A stretch of DNA of 52,293 nucleotides from an uncultured Eubacteriales bacterium. Its GTDB lineage: Bacteria; Bacillota; Clostridia; Oscillospirales; Oscillospiraceae. Positions 31,836 to 39,693 of this stretch are shown one piece after another (the first letter of the stretch is position 1; every line of letters starts with the position of its first letter). The position numbers and the translations under genes were made by a program. The stretch is from contig ONNS01000006.1 of the NCBI GenBank assembly GCA_900319275.1, forward strand, positions 1 to 52,293. The letters run 5' to 3'. The notes under the pieces were generated by a model. It worked only from the letters and a program-made list of their open reading frames with translations, was not told the origin of the DNA and did not search any database.

Positions 31836-33584
31836 GTGAAAAAGCTTTTGAAATATTTAAAAAAATACTGGCTGCTGGCGATTCTGGCGGCCGGCTTCAT
31901 GGTGGCGGAGGTCTATGTGGACCTCTACCAGCCGCGCATGATGCAGCGGATCGTGGACGACGGCATTCTGGGGCTGAACAACAACGGCGTCTCGGATCTG
32001 CCTCTTGTTGTCACGACAGGACTCCGGATGCTGCTGGTCGTGCTGGCGGGCGGCCTCTGCGGGCTGCTGTCGGGCGTGTTTGCCAACGTGACCGGCCAGA
32101 ACTACGGCAACGACATCCGCAAGGCCTGCTTTGAGAAGGTCATGCGCTTCAGCTTTGAGCAGACCGACGATTTCTCCACGGGCTCGCTGATCACGCGCAT
32201 CACCAACGATGTGACGCAGCTGCAGCAGCTGGTCATGCAGATGATCCGCGGCTTCGTGCGCTGCATGATGTTTTTCATCGGCGGTACGGCGGCGCTGTTA
32301 AGTCTGGACCTGAGCTTCGGCGTGATCGTGGCCTGCGCCTTCCCGCTGATCCTCATTGACATCATCTTTGTGGTCTGGCGCACCAATCCCCTGTTTACGG
32401 TTCTGCAGGAGAGTCTTGACAAGCTCAACGGCATCATTCAGGAGAATGTGGCGGGTATCCGCGTGGTCAAGGCCTTTGTGCAGGAAAAGCGTGAAAAAGC
32501 GCGCTTTGACGCTGCCAACCGGCATCTGGTGGATACCCAGTTCACCGTACAGGTCATGCTCTCGTTTCTGCGGCCGGTGATGAACATCGTGCTGAACATC
32601 GCCGTCGTCGGCATCCTCTATGTGGGCTCCTACCAGGTGCGGCAGGGGGACGTGGCCCCGGGCATGGTGATGGCCGCAATCACCTATATCTCTCAGATCC
32701 TCAACGGCATGATGATGCTCGCCATGATCTTCCAGACGCTCTCGCGCGGACTTGCCTCGGCCAGGCGCATCCAGGAGGTTCTGAATACCGAGTCGGATAT
32801 CGTGCAGGATTCGGCCCTCGGCACGGAGACATCCGGCGAGCGCGGCTCGGTATGCTTCCGGGGCGTCAGCTTTGCCTATGCGGACAACGGCAAAACCGTG
32901 CTGCACGACATCGACCTGGAGGTGAAGCCGGGCGAGACGCTGGGCATCATCGGCGCCACCGGCTGCGGCAAATCCAGCCTTATCAGTCTGATCCCCCGTT
33001 TCTATGATGCAACCGAGGGGCAGGTGCTGGTGGACGGCGTCGACGTGCGCGCCTACGATCCCGCCGCGCTGCGGGAGAAGGTCACGGTCTGCCTGCAGAA
33101 AAGCGAGCTGTTCTCCACGACGATCGGTGACAATATCGCCATCGGGAAGCCCGGCGCAGCGCAGGCGGAAATCGAAGCCGCGGCAAAGGCGGCCCAGGCG
33201 GACGAATTTATCCGTCAGCAGCCCGAGGGCTACGACACGGCCGTAGCCGAGCGCGGCATGAGTCTCTCGGGTGGGCAGCGTCAGCGCGTCGCCATTGCCC
33301 GCGCACTCTTAAAGCGCAGTGAGATCCTGATTTTTGACGATTCTACGAGCGCGCTCGATCTGAAAACCGAGGCAAAGCTATACGAGGCGCTGCGGCGCGA
33401 GTACGCCGGGACGACGAAAATCATCATCGCCCAGCGCATCGCCTCGGTCAAGGATGCCGACCGGATCGCGGTGCTCGACGGCGGCAGCATCGCCGCCTGC
33501 GGCAGTCACAGCGAGCTGATGGCGACAAGCCCGATCTATCGGGATATCTATGATTCCCAGCTGAAAGAGGAGGCGACGGCATGA
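31836..33584 (+). CDS. Heterodimeric ABC exporter, degenerate-site subunit
   Basis: A 582-aa type IV ABC exporter half: six membrane helices (about 1-310) and a nucleotide-binding domain (about 335-580). Walker A is GATGCGKSSL, signature LSGGQRQRVAI, but Walker B ends DDST, with Asp in place of the catalytic Glu, and the switch residue region reads AQRIAS rather than AHR. This marks the catalytically weak half of a heterodimer such as BmrCD, LmrCD or TM287/288. GTG start at 31836 with GGAG upstream; the nearby ATG at 31825 is out of frame. It overlaps the next gene by ATGA. Probable role: export of drugs, peptides or lipids. Confidence 0.9.
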   Translation: MKKLLKYLKKYWLLAILAAGFMVAEVYVDLYQPRMMQRIVDDGILGLNNNGVSDLPLVVTTGLRMLLVVLAGGLCGLLSGVFANVTGQNYGNDIRKACFEKVMRFSFEQTDDFSTGSLITRITNDVTQLQQLVMQMIRGFVRCMMFFIGGTAALLSLDLSFGVIVACAFPLILIDIIFVVWRTNPLFTVLQESLDKLNGIIQENVAGIRVVKAFVQEKREKARFDAANRHLVDTQFTVQVMLSFLRPVMNIVLNIAVVGILYVGSYQVRQGDVAPGMVMAAITYISQILNGMMMLAMIFQTLSRGLASARRIQEVLNTESDIVQDSALGTETSGERGSVCFRGVSFAYADNGKTVLHDIDLEVKPGETLGIIGATGCGKSSLISLIPRFYDATEGQVLVDGVDVRAYDPAALREKVTVCLQKSELFSTTIGDNIAIGKPGAAQAEIEAAAKAAQADEFIRQQPEGYDTAVAERGMSLSGGQRQRVAIARALLKRSEILIFDDSTSALDLKTEAKLYEALRREYAGTTKIIIAQRIASVKDADRIAVLDGGSIAACGSHSELMATSPIYRDIYDSQLKEEATA

Positions 33585-35392
33585 GTCAGGTCCAATCCAA
33601 TATAGCCACACAGGGCTTTTCCCGGCGTCGCCCCGGGATGGGCGCTCCGGTGGAGAAGCCAAAGGACGGCGGGAAAACCCTGCGCCGTCTGATCCGTTAT
33701 TTCCGTGAAGAGCGGCGGTATGTGCTGTATCTGGCGCTCGCCGTAGTACTGGCGGTGCTGGCGGGTGTGTTTGCGCCGCGCCTGCAAAGCGGTGTGATCG
33801 ACGATCTGGTTGCGCGGGACTTCTCCGCGATCCCGAAGGCGCTAGCGATGATGCTTGGTCTGTATATCGTTCACGGCTGCGCCACGCTGCTGCAGGGCTT
33901 TCTCTCCGCGCGGCTCGGGCAGCGCGTCGTATACCGCCTGCGTCGGGAGCTTTTCGGCAAGGTGATCGAGCTTCCGATCCCCTATCTCGACAGCCATTCC
34001 CATGGCGATCTGATGAGCCGCATGACCAACGACGCCGAGAACGTCTCGAACGTGATCAGTTCGTCGCTTTCCAGCCTGTTCTCCGGCGTTCTGACGCTGA
34101 TCGGCACCGTGATCATGATGCTCAGCTTCAGCCTGCCGCTCACGGCTCTGACCTGTGTGACGGTGGTGCTGTCGGTGCTGGTGACCAAAGTGCTCTCGAA
34201 ATACATGCGCCGCTACTATCTGAAGCGCCAGCAGCTGTTAGGACAACTCAACGGCATTGTTGAGGAAAAGGTCAGCGCCGGGAAGACCGTCACCGCCTAC
34301 AACCTGCAGGAAGCGACGATCCGTGACTTTGCCGCCACCAGCGACGCGCTGACCAAAACCGGGATCATCGCAGATGCGATCGGCAACGCGATGGGGCCGC
34401 TGATGAATATGATCAACAACGTCTCGTTCGTCATCGTGGCGGCCGTCGGCGCCTGGTTTGCGCTCAAGGGGATGATCTCGGTCGGTGTGATTTCAGCCTT
34501 CATCGTTTATTCCAAGCAGTTCAGCCGCCCGATCAACGAACTCGCGCAGCTCTACGGTCAGATTCAGACCGCCGTGGCCGGCGCCGAGCGGATCTTTTCG
34601 ATACTCGACGAACCGAGCGAGGACAAGAGCGGCGAGGACAGCCTGCGGATTTCCAAAGGCGTGATCGAATTCAAGCATGTCGATTTCAGCTATGTGCCCG
34701 GCAAGCAGGTCATTTACGATTTCAACCTCAAAGTCGAAGCCGGGAAAAAGATCGCGCTGGTGGGCTCCACCGGCTCGGGCAAGACCACCGTCGTCAACCT
34801 GCTGATGCGCTTTTACGATATCGACAGCGGCAGCATTACGGTCGACGGGGTCGACATCCGGGACATCTCCTCCGACGTGCTGCGCGACGCGGTGGGCATT
34901 GTGCTGCAGGACAGCGTCCTCTTCACCGATACCGTGCGGAACAATCTGAAATACGCCGATCCCTCGATTTCCGACAAAAAGATGATCGAGGCCGCCGAGA
35001 GCGCCAACTGCGACAAGGTCGTCGCGGCCCTGCCCGACGGCTATGACAGCGTGCTGACGGCGGCCGGGGCAAATCTCTCGCAGGGGCAACGGCAGCTGCT
35101 GACCATCGGGCGTGCATTTCTAAGCTTCCCGAAGATCTTAGTGCTGGATGAAGCCACCTCCAGTGTTGACACCCGAACCGAAAAGCAGATCCAGAATGCC
35201 ATGGTGGAGTTGATGAAAAACCGTACCAGCCTCATCATCGCCCACCGTCTCTCCACCATCCGCGACGCGGACGAGATCGTGGTCATGGAGCAGGGGCATA
35301 TCATCGAGACCGGCACGCACGAATCGCTGCTCCGGCAAAAGGGCAATTACTACAAGCTGTACATGACCCAGTTTGCCGGGCAGGCGACATAA
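33581..35392 (+). CDS. Heterodimeric ABC exporter, catalytic subunit
   Basis: A 603-aa partner half with an N-terminal cytoplasmic extension of about 40 residues (YheH-like), six membrane helices and a nucleotide-binding domain with Walker A GSTGSGKTT, canonical Walker B LVLDEATSS and switch His in IAHRLST. Its signature reads LSQGQRQ instead of LSGGQ. So the two halves together make one canonical and one degenerate ATP site. ATGA overlap with the first half gives coupled expression, and a terminator follows. No MarR or two-component regulator is adjacent. Confidence 0.92.
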   Translation: MSQVQSNIATQGFSRRRPGMGAPVEKPKDGGKTLRRLIRYFREERRYVLYLALAVVLAVLAGVFAPRLQSGVIDDLVARDFSAIPKALAMMLGLYIVHGCATLLQGFLSARLGQRVVYRLRRELFGKVIELPIPYLDSHSHGDLMSRMTNDAENVSNVISSSLSSLFSGVLTLIGTVIMMLSFSLPLTALTCVTVVLSVLVTKVLSKYMRRYYLKRQQLLGQLNGIVEEKVSAGKTVTAYNLQEATIRDFAATSDALTKTGIIADAIGNAMGPLMNMINNVSFVIVAAVGAWFALKGMISVGVISAFIVYSKQFSRPINELAQLYGQIQTAVAGAERIFSILDEPSEDKSGEDSLRISKGVIEFKHVDFSYVPGKQVIYDFNLKVEAGKKIALVGSTGSGKTTVVNLLMRFYDIDSGSITVDGVDIRDISSDVLRDAVGIVLQDSVLFTDTVRNNLKYADPSISDKKMIEAAESANCDKVVAALPDGYDSVLTAAGANLSQGQRQLLTIGRAFLSFPKILVLDEATSSVDTRTEKQIQNAMVELMKNRTSLIIAHRLSTIRDADEIVVMEQGHIIETGTHESLLRQKGNYYKLYMTQFAGQAT

Positions 35393-35401
35393 ATCTGGAA
35401 A

Positions 35402-35436
35402 AGGAGCAGCGTGCATCCGCTGCTCCTACATTTTTT
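35402..35436 (+). terminator. Terminator of ABC exporter operon
   Basis: AGGAGCAGCG (35402-35411), 6-nt loop, CGCTGCTCCT (35418-35427), ACA, six T. Confidence 0.85.
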
Positions 35437-35476
35437 GCTCTACCACAACTATTGACATAGAGCCGATTCAAACCGG

Positions 35477-36073
35477 TCAATCGGTGATCACGATACGCTC
35501 GATGACCGGCTGCTGCTCTTTCGGGATGGTCCCGTTATTGTCAATGGGCCTTGCGTCTTTCGCGATCTGCTCAGCTACCTCCAACCCCTCGGTGACACGG
35601 CCAAAGGCCGCATAGCTGCCGTCAAGGAAGGTAGAGTCGGCGACCGTGATAAAGAACTGGGAGCTGGCGCTGTCCGGCGCGTTGGCGCGCGCCATCGAGA
35701 TCACGCCCTTGACATGGCTGATCGGATTGTTGACGCCGTTTTTGGCAAACTCCCCCTTGATTTTGTCCTTGGCGCCGCCGGTGCCGTTGCCGTCCGGATC
35801 GCCGCCCTGGATCATAAACCCGTCCATGATCCGATGGAAAGTCAGGCCGTCGTAAAAGCCGGCCTTTGCGAGTTTGATAAAGTTGGCAACCGTGATCGGT
35901 GCGCTCCCTTCATCGAGTTCCAGCTTGATCGTACCGTAATCCCGGACGGTAATCTCGGCATGGCGAACGGTCTGAAAGGGCTCGGCCGCCTGCTGTTCGC
36001 CGGACGTCGGCTTTAAGCCGCAGGCCGAAAGCAGCAGGGCCAGCAGCGCAAGCATGATGATGGTTCTCTTCAT
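35477..36073 (-). CDS. Lipoprotein cyclophilin-type peptidyl-prolyl isomerase
   Basis: A 198-aa exported lipoprotein. Signal peptide with lipobox LLSAC (Cys about 18), then a compact bacterial cyclophilin domain (about 35-198) with FHRIMDGFMIQGGDPDGNGTGG and SSQFFIT, containing the catalytic Arg and the Gln/Phe substrate-pocket residues. It would assist folding of secreted proteins at the outer face of the membrane. AAAGGAG precedes the ATG at 36073, and a promoter is at 36134-36161. Monocistronic. Confidence 0.93.
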   Translation of the reverse strand: MKRTIIMLALLALLLSACGLKPTSGEQQAAEPFQTVRHAEITVRDYGTIKLELDEGSAPITVANFIKLAKAGFYDGLTFHRIMDGFMIQGGDPDGNGTGGAKDKIKGEFAKNGVNNPISHVKGVISMARANAPDSASSQFFITVADSTFLDGSYAAFGRVTEGLEVAEQIAKDARPIDNNGTIPKEQQPVIERIVITD

Positions 36074-36133
36074 GGTTTTCTCCTTTGTAAAAGCTTTTAT
36101 ATTCGATTTCACTGGAAGGAAGGCGCGATCCTT

Positions 36134-36161
36134 ATTATAACGCAGATTTTGCGCCAGTCAA
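36134..36161 (-). promoter_or_regulatory. Promoter of cyclophilin lipoprotein gene
   Basis: Leftward TTGACT (36156-36161), 16-bp spacer, TATAAT (36134-36139). Confidence 0.7.
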
Positions 36162-36208
36162 ACAATTCCATGACTTTTTCATAAAACCGCTTTAAAAAAT
36201 GAAAACGG

Positions 36209-36547
36209 TATGATATATGCCATGCCTGCAGCTACCCGCTGAGCGAGGACTACCACCTGCCCCACGGCGAAGCCTGTGCCTTCACGCTCGACAGCTTTGT
36301 GCGCATCAACGCCGATGAGCGGCTGGAACCGCTGTGCCGCCGTGTCGGCCTGTCCGGCACCGAAGAGCTCGCCGGACGCATCGCCGCTTTCAAAAAGCTG
36401 GCCGGTCTGCGCAGCCGTCTATATGAGCTCGGTGAAGTCGATCTCGACAAGCTGGCGCACGACAGCGCCGTACACGCGCTGATGAACAACAACCCCGTGC
36501 CGATGGACGAGAGCGCGCTGCGCGCGATGTTTGAAAAACTCGCCTGA
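36209..36547 (+). pseudogene. 5'-truncated iron-containing alcohol dehydrogenase
   Basis: About 110 C-terminal codons of a type III iron alcohol dehydrogenase survive without a start: ICHACSYPLSEDYHLPHGEA (36215-36274) carries two of the metal-binding His positions. The frame then runs intact to the natural C-terminus LRAMFEKLA. Upstream in frame there is a stop at 36200, and the Rossmann domain is missing. The break lies just past the cyclophilin gene's promoter region, pointing to a deletion or rearrangement. Closest in feel to the alcohol/phosphonoacetaldehyde-type branch, but that is a guess. Confidence 0.75.
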
Positions 36548-36595
36548 AACCGTTTCCCATTGCACTTTCTATTGCAACCGTACAATTCCCGCATT

Positions 36596-36618
36596 CCCCC
36601 ACTCCGCCGGGGTGGGGG
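36596..36618 (+). terminator. Candidate terminator after alcohol dehydrogenase remnant
   Basis: CCCCCACTCC, GCC loop, GGGGTGGGGG (one T-G pair), followed by CATTGCTTTATT. The T tract is poor. Confidence 0.45.
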
Positions 36619-36644
36619 CATTGCTTTATTGAGGTCTGGCATTC

Positions 36645-37550
36645 ATGAAGGATAATCTGAAATACACGCTGATGGTGGCCGGGATGGTCATATCCTGGTC
36701 GATCTATTACGCGGTCAGTAAAATAGTGGTAGACGCGACGGGCTCGGCACGGCTGGCGGGTTTTCTCCTGCGGTCGGCGGCGCTCGTGTTCCTGACGGTC
36801 CAGCTGCTGGCGGACAGGAACTTCAAGCGCCTGTTCCACCAGGGAAAGGCCGTTTTTATTCTCGTTCTGATCGGCGTTTTCGGCTTCCTGCTGGATCTGT
36901 TCGCAAACCTCGGTTATGCCGGCGGCTCGCTGAGTACCGGCACGGCGCTGTTAAAGACAGACGTGCTCATGGTCAACCTGGCCACGGTCATTGTCTACCG
37001 CAAGCGTCTCTATTTTTCCGACTGGCTGGGGACGGCCATCATGCTCTTCGGCGTACTGCTTGTGCTTGGCGTGGACTTCGGCGGCATGACGCTCCATCTG
37101 ACAGATCTGTATTTTCTGCTGTCGGCGGCCTGTGTCAGTGCAAACGCCTTCATCATCAAGGCCGCCCAGGAGAAATACCACGAGGATGCGGACATGATCT
37201 CGTATTATAACAACGCGGTGGTATTGCTCCTCTTTACCGCCAGCGCCGCGGCATGCGGGGATTTCCGCCTGCCGATTGAGCCGGGGCGCGGCTTCTGGCC
37301 GCTGGTGGCGCTCGGCGGGCTTGCCCAGACCGGGATCTATTTCTTTTACTACCGCAACCTCAAGCACTTTGAGGTCTGGCTTGTCAAGCTGTACCTGCTG
37401 TTGATGCCGGTGCTCAGCTGCTTTATCGGGGTGTTCTTCCTCAACGAAGAGCTGACAACCAAAAAGCTGCTGGGTATCCTGGTCGTGCTGGCCGGCGCGG
37501 CCGTCATTCTGCAGCGCGGACGGATCAACGCACATACGGCGAAAAACTGA
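36645..37550 (+). CDS. EamA/DMT-family transporter
   Basis: A 301-aa protein with about ten membrane helices in two EamA repeats. The first repeat opens YTLMVAGMVISWSIYYAVSK, and the second ends with the typical FLNEELTTKKLLGILVVLAGA (about 265-285) and a positively charged tail. The substrate class (amino acids, nucleotides or sugars) cannot be resolved. It is first in an operon with a ROK regulator 11 bases downstream and a DUF4867 gene, suggesting carbohydrate-linked export or uptake. Confidence 0.88.
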   Translation: MKDNLKYTLMVAGMVISWSIYYAVSKIVVDATGSARLAGFLLRSAALVFLTVQLLADRNFKRLFHQGKAVFILVLIGVFGFLLDLFANLGYAGGSLSTGTALLKTDVLMVNLATVIVYRKRLYFSDWLGTAIMLFGVLLVLGVDFGGMTLHLTDLYFLLSAACVSANAFIIKAAQEKYHEDADMISYYNNAVVLLLFTASAAACGDFRLPIEPGRGFWPLVALGGLAQTGIYFFYYRNLKHFEVWLVKLYLLLMPVLSCFIGVFFLNEELTTKKLLGILVVLAGAAVILQRGRINAHTAKN

Positions 37551-37561
37551 AAGGAGCGACT

Positions 37562-38782
37562 ATGTCCTACAAGGGCGACAATCTGATGAGCGTCAAGCGC
37601 ACCAACCGGAGCGTAGTCCTCCGCGCGCTGCACGAAAAAGGCGCCATGTCGCGCAAGCGTCTGGCGGAAAGCATGAACCTGACGCCGGCCGCTATCACGA
37701 AAATCGTCGGGGAGATGATCAGCGACGGTCTTCTGTGTGAAGGCGAGATGCTCCCGAGCGGCAATGCCGGAAGAAAGGAAATCCTGATCGAACTCAACAC
37801 GCATGCGTTCTGCGGATTGGGGATCCTCATCCATCTGCGGCAGGCGATCCTCTCGGCCGCCTGGCTCGACGGCAGCGTGGCCTTTTCCGAAGAAGTTCCC
37901 CTGCCGGACATGGCCCCGGCGGAGGCGACGGCCAGGCAGCTTTCAAAGCGGCTGTTAGCGCTTCTGGAGGAAAACGGAATTGCGCGTGAGCGTGTGGTCG
38001 GTCTCGGCATCGCGGTGCGCGGCATCACCTCCGAGGATGGGCGCGTCGTGCGAAACTCCTTCGGCGCTCTGGCGGAGACAGACTATCCTCTTTGCGCCCT
38101 GTTTGAAGAACTGACCGGCTTTCACTGCCTGATGGAGAACAACGTGCGCTCGCTGCTTGCCGCACAGATGTTTCTCTCGCGGGACGAAACCGCCGGCGCC
38201 CAGTTCTTTCTGCGCTGCGGTACCGGCATCGGCGCCGCGCTGTCGATCGACGGAAAGATCTGGCACGGTGTGACCGCCCAATGCGCCGAAATTGGCCACA
38301 TCCCGGTGATCCGGCGTGGCGGGAAGCCCTGCCACTGCGGGAAAAGCGGCTGTCTCGAGACGATCGCCTCCCCCGGCTCGATCCGCGAAGACGCGCTGGC
38401 CATTCTGTCAAAAGAAAAAACGCCGCTGCTCTGGCGCATATGCCGAGAGAAGGGCGAAGAGAATCTGAGCGTATTCGACGTGTTTACCGCCGCGAGCAAT
38501 GGGGACGAGGGTGCCGCCGGCATCGTGGATCTGGCGGTACAGGCTCTGGCCTCGGCTGTCAAGGCCGTGATCTACCTGGTGGACCCGGGAAAGATCGTGC
38601 TCTACGGCAGCGTGTTTGAAGATGCGTATTACCTCTCCCGTCTCAGCAGTGAGCTACAGGAGGGCGTGGATGCCAGACATCGCGTACGCATCAAGAAGAG
38701 CATATACAATCAGCAGTTGGAAGATCGCGCAGCCTGTCTGCTGGCTGTGCAGCATTTTATAGACAACGGAGGAATACAATGA
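37562..38782 (+). CDS. ROK-family transcriptional regulator (NagC/XylR type)
   Basis: A 406-aa sugar-responsive repressor. The MarR-like winged helix at residues 15-65 (AMSRKRLAESMNLTPAAITK) is followed by a ROK sugar-kinase-like domain with the zinc motif CHCGKSGCLE (about 259-268) and a glycine-rich phosphate loop (FLRCGTGIGAALSIDG). AAAGGAG precedes the ATG. Its stop overlaps the DUF4867 start (ATGA). Effector sugar unknown; it probably controls its own operon. Confidence 0.92.
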   Translation: MSYKGDNLMSVKRTNRSVVLRALHEKGAMSRKRLAESMNLTPAAITKIVGEMISDGLLCEGEMLPSGNAGRKEILIELNTHAFCGLGILIHLRQAILSAAWLDGSVAFSEEVPLPDMAPAEATARQLSKRLLALLEENGIARERVVGLGIAVRGITSEDGRVVRNSFGALAETDYPLCALFEELTGFHCLMENNVRSLLAAQMFLSRDETAGAQFFLRCGTGIGAALSIDGKIWHGVTAQCAEIGHIPVIRRGGKPCHCGKSGCLETIASPGSIREDALAILSKEKTPLLWRICREKGEENLSVFDVFTAASNGDEGAAGIVDLAVQALASAVKAVIYLVDPGKIVLYGSVFEDAYYLSRLSSELQEGVDARHRVRIKKSIYNQQLEDRAACLLAVQHFIDNGGIQ

Positions 38783-39450
38783 TGGATACCTTGTTGAAGA
38801 CGCTCCGCGAGAAAAATCCGGAGCTGAAACTGTACAGCGTGCTGGACCCGGCTTTTTCAAGATACGGGCGCGTGCTCGGTGCCGGGACCGACGAACTCTC
38901 CGCCGCGATGGCCGCGACTGAGATTCCCGGGCAGGGCAACTGCTACCGCGCCAGCGTACCGGAATTGGAGGCCGTGTCCCTCATGCGGCAACTCCGCCGT
39001 ACGGTCTTCGGAGAGATGGACATGCAGGCCGGCTACTGCAACGGACGCGGGTACACGCTCAACGCTATGGAGTATCACAAGTGCAGCGAGATCAATTTCA
39101 GCACGACCGGTCTTGTGCTGTTGCTGGCTCTGCCGGAGCAGCTGCGCGATGGACGGCTCGACAGTGCGGACGTGGTGGGCTTTTATCTGCCGGCCGGTGT
39201 TCTGGTGGAGATTTTCCCGCTCGTGCTGCATTTTGCCCCCTGCCGGATTGCCGAGAGCGGCTTTAATTGCCTCGTTGTGCTGCAGCAGGGCACCAATGAA
39301 GAACTGGACACCGTGGACACTTCCGCACAGGGCGAAGAAAAGCTGCTCTGGATGCGCAACAAGTGGATGACCTGTCATCCCGATTCTCCTCAAAAGGAAA
39401 AAGGCGCTTTTGTCGGTATCCACGGCGAGAATATCAAATTGAAAGTCTAA
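38779..39450 (+). CDS. DUF4867 family protein
   Basis: A 223-aa soluble protein matching the DUF4867 family, cupin-like and found with sugar catabolism genes in Clostridia. Recognisable segments are PGQGNCYRASVPELE (about 50-64), NGRGYTLNAMEYHKCSEIN (about 88-106, with His/Glu that could bind a metal) and FAPCRIAESGFNCLVVLQQGTN. GGAGG precedes the ATG. Its coupling to a ROK regulator suggests a sugar isomerase or binding role, not demonstrated. Confidence 0.8.
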   Translation: MMDTLLKTLREKNPELKLYSVLDPAFSRYGRVLGAGTDELSAAMAATEIPGQGNCYRASVPELEAVSLMRQLRRTVFGEMDMQAGYCNGRGYTLNAMEYHKCSEINFSTTGLVLLLALPEQLRDGRLDSADVVGFYLPAGVLVEIFPLVLHFAPCRIAESGFNCLVVLQQGTNEELDTVDTSAQGEEKLLWMRNKWMTCHPDSPQKEKGAFVGIHGENIKLKV

Positions 39451-39470
39451 TGCGATAGCATCAATTGAAA

Positions 39471-39521
39471 AGCAGCGGGAAGGCGTTCCTCTGACAGAGG
39501 CTCACTCCCGCTGCTTTTTTT
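39471..39521 (+). terminator. Terminator of EamA-ROK-DUF4867 operon
   Basis: AGCAGCGGGA (39471-39480) pairs with TCCCGCTGCT (39506-39515), with an inner CCTCT/AGAGG hairpin, then seven T. Confidence 0.85.
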
Positions 39522-39623
39522 GCATTTTTCTCGGTATCACTGTTGAGATTGCGTATAGATTCCCCATTTCAACAAATTGCGTAGCTGTTCAGTCTCCCTG
39601 CAATTGTGGAGCGTTCAGAGGGA

Positions 39624-39657
39624 GAACGCCTCCAAGCACGATCGCTTGAAGGCGTTC
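39624..39657. terminator. Hairpin near end of flavin reductase gene
   Basis: GAACGCCT...CAAGC pairs with GCTTG...AGGCGTTC (one mismatch). On the plus strand it is followed by TTCATATTTT, and leftward no T run is seen. It may act as a second terminator between convergent operons. Confidence 0.45.
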
Positions 39658-39693
39658 TTCATATTTTGATGTACTATGATGACCTATCTCAAT

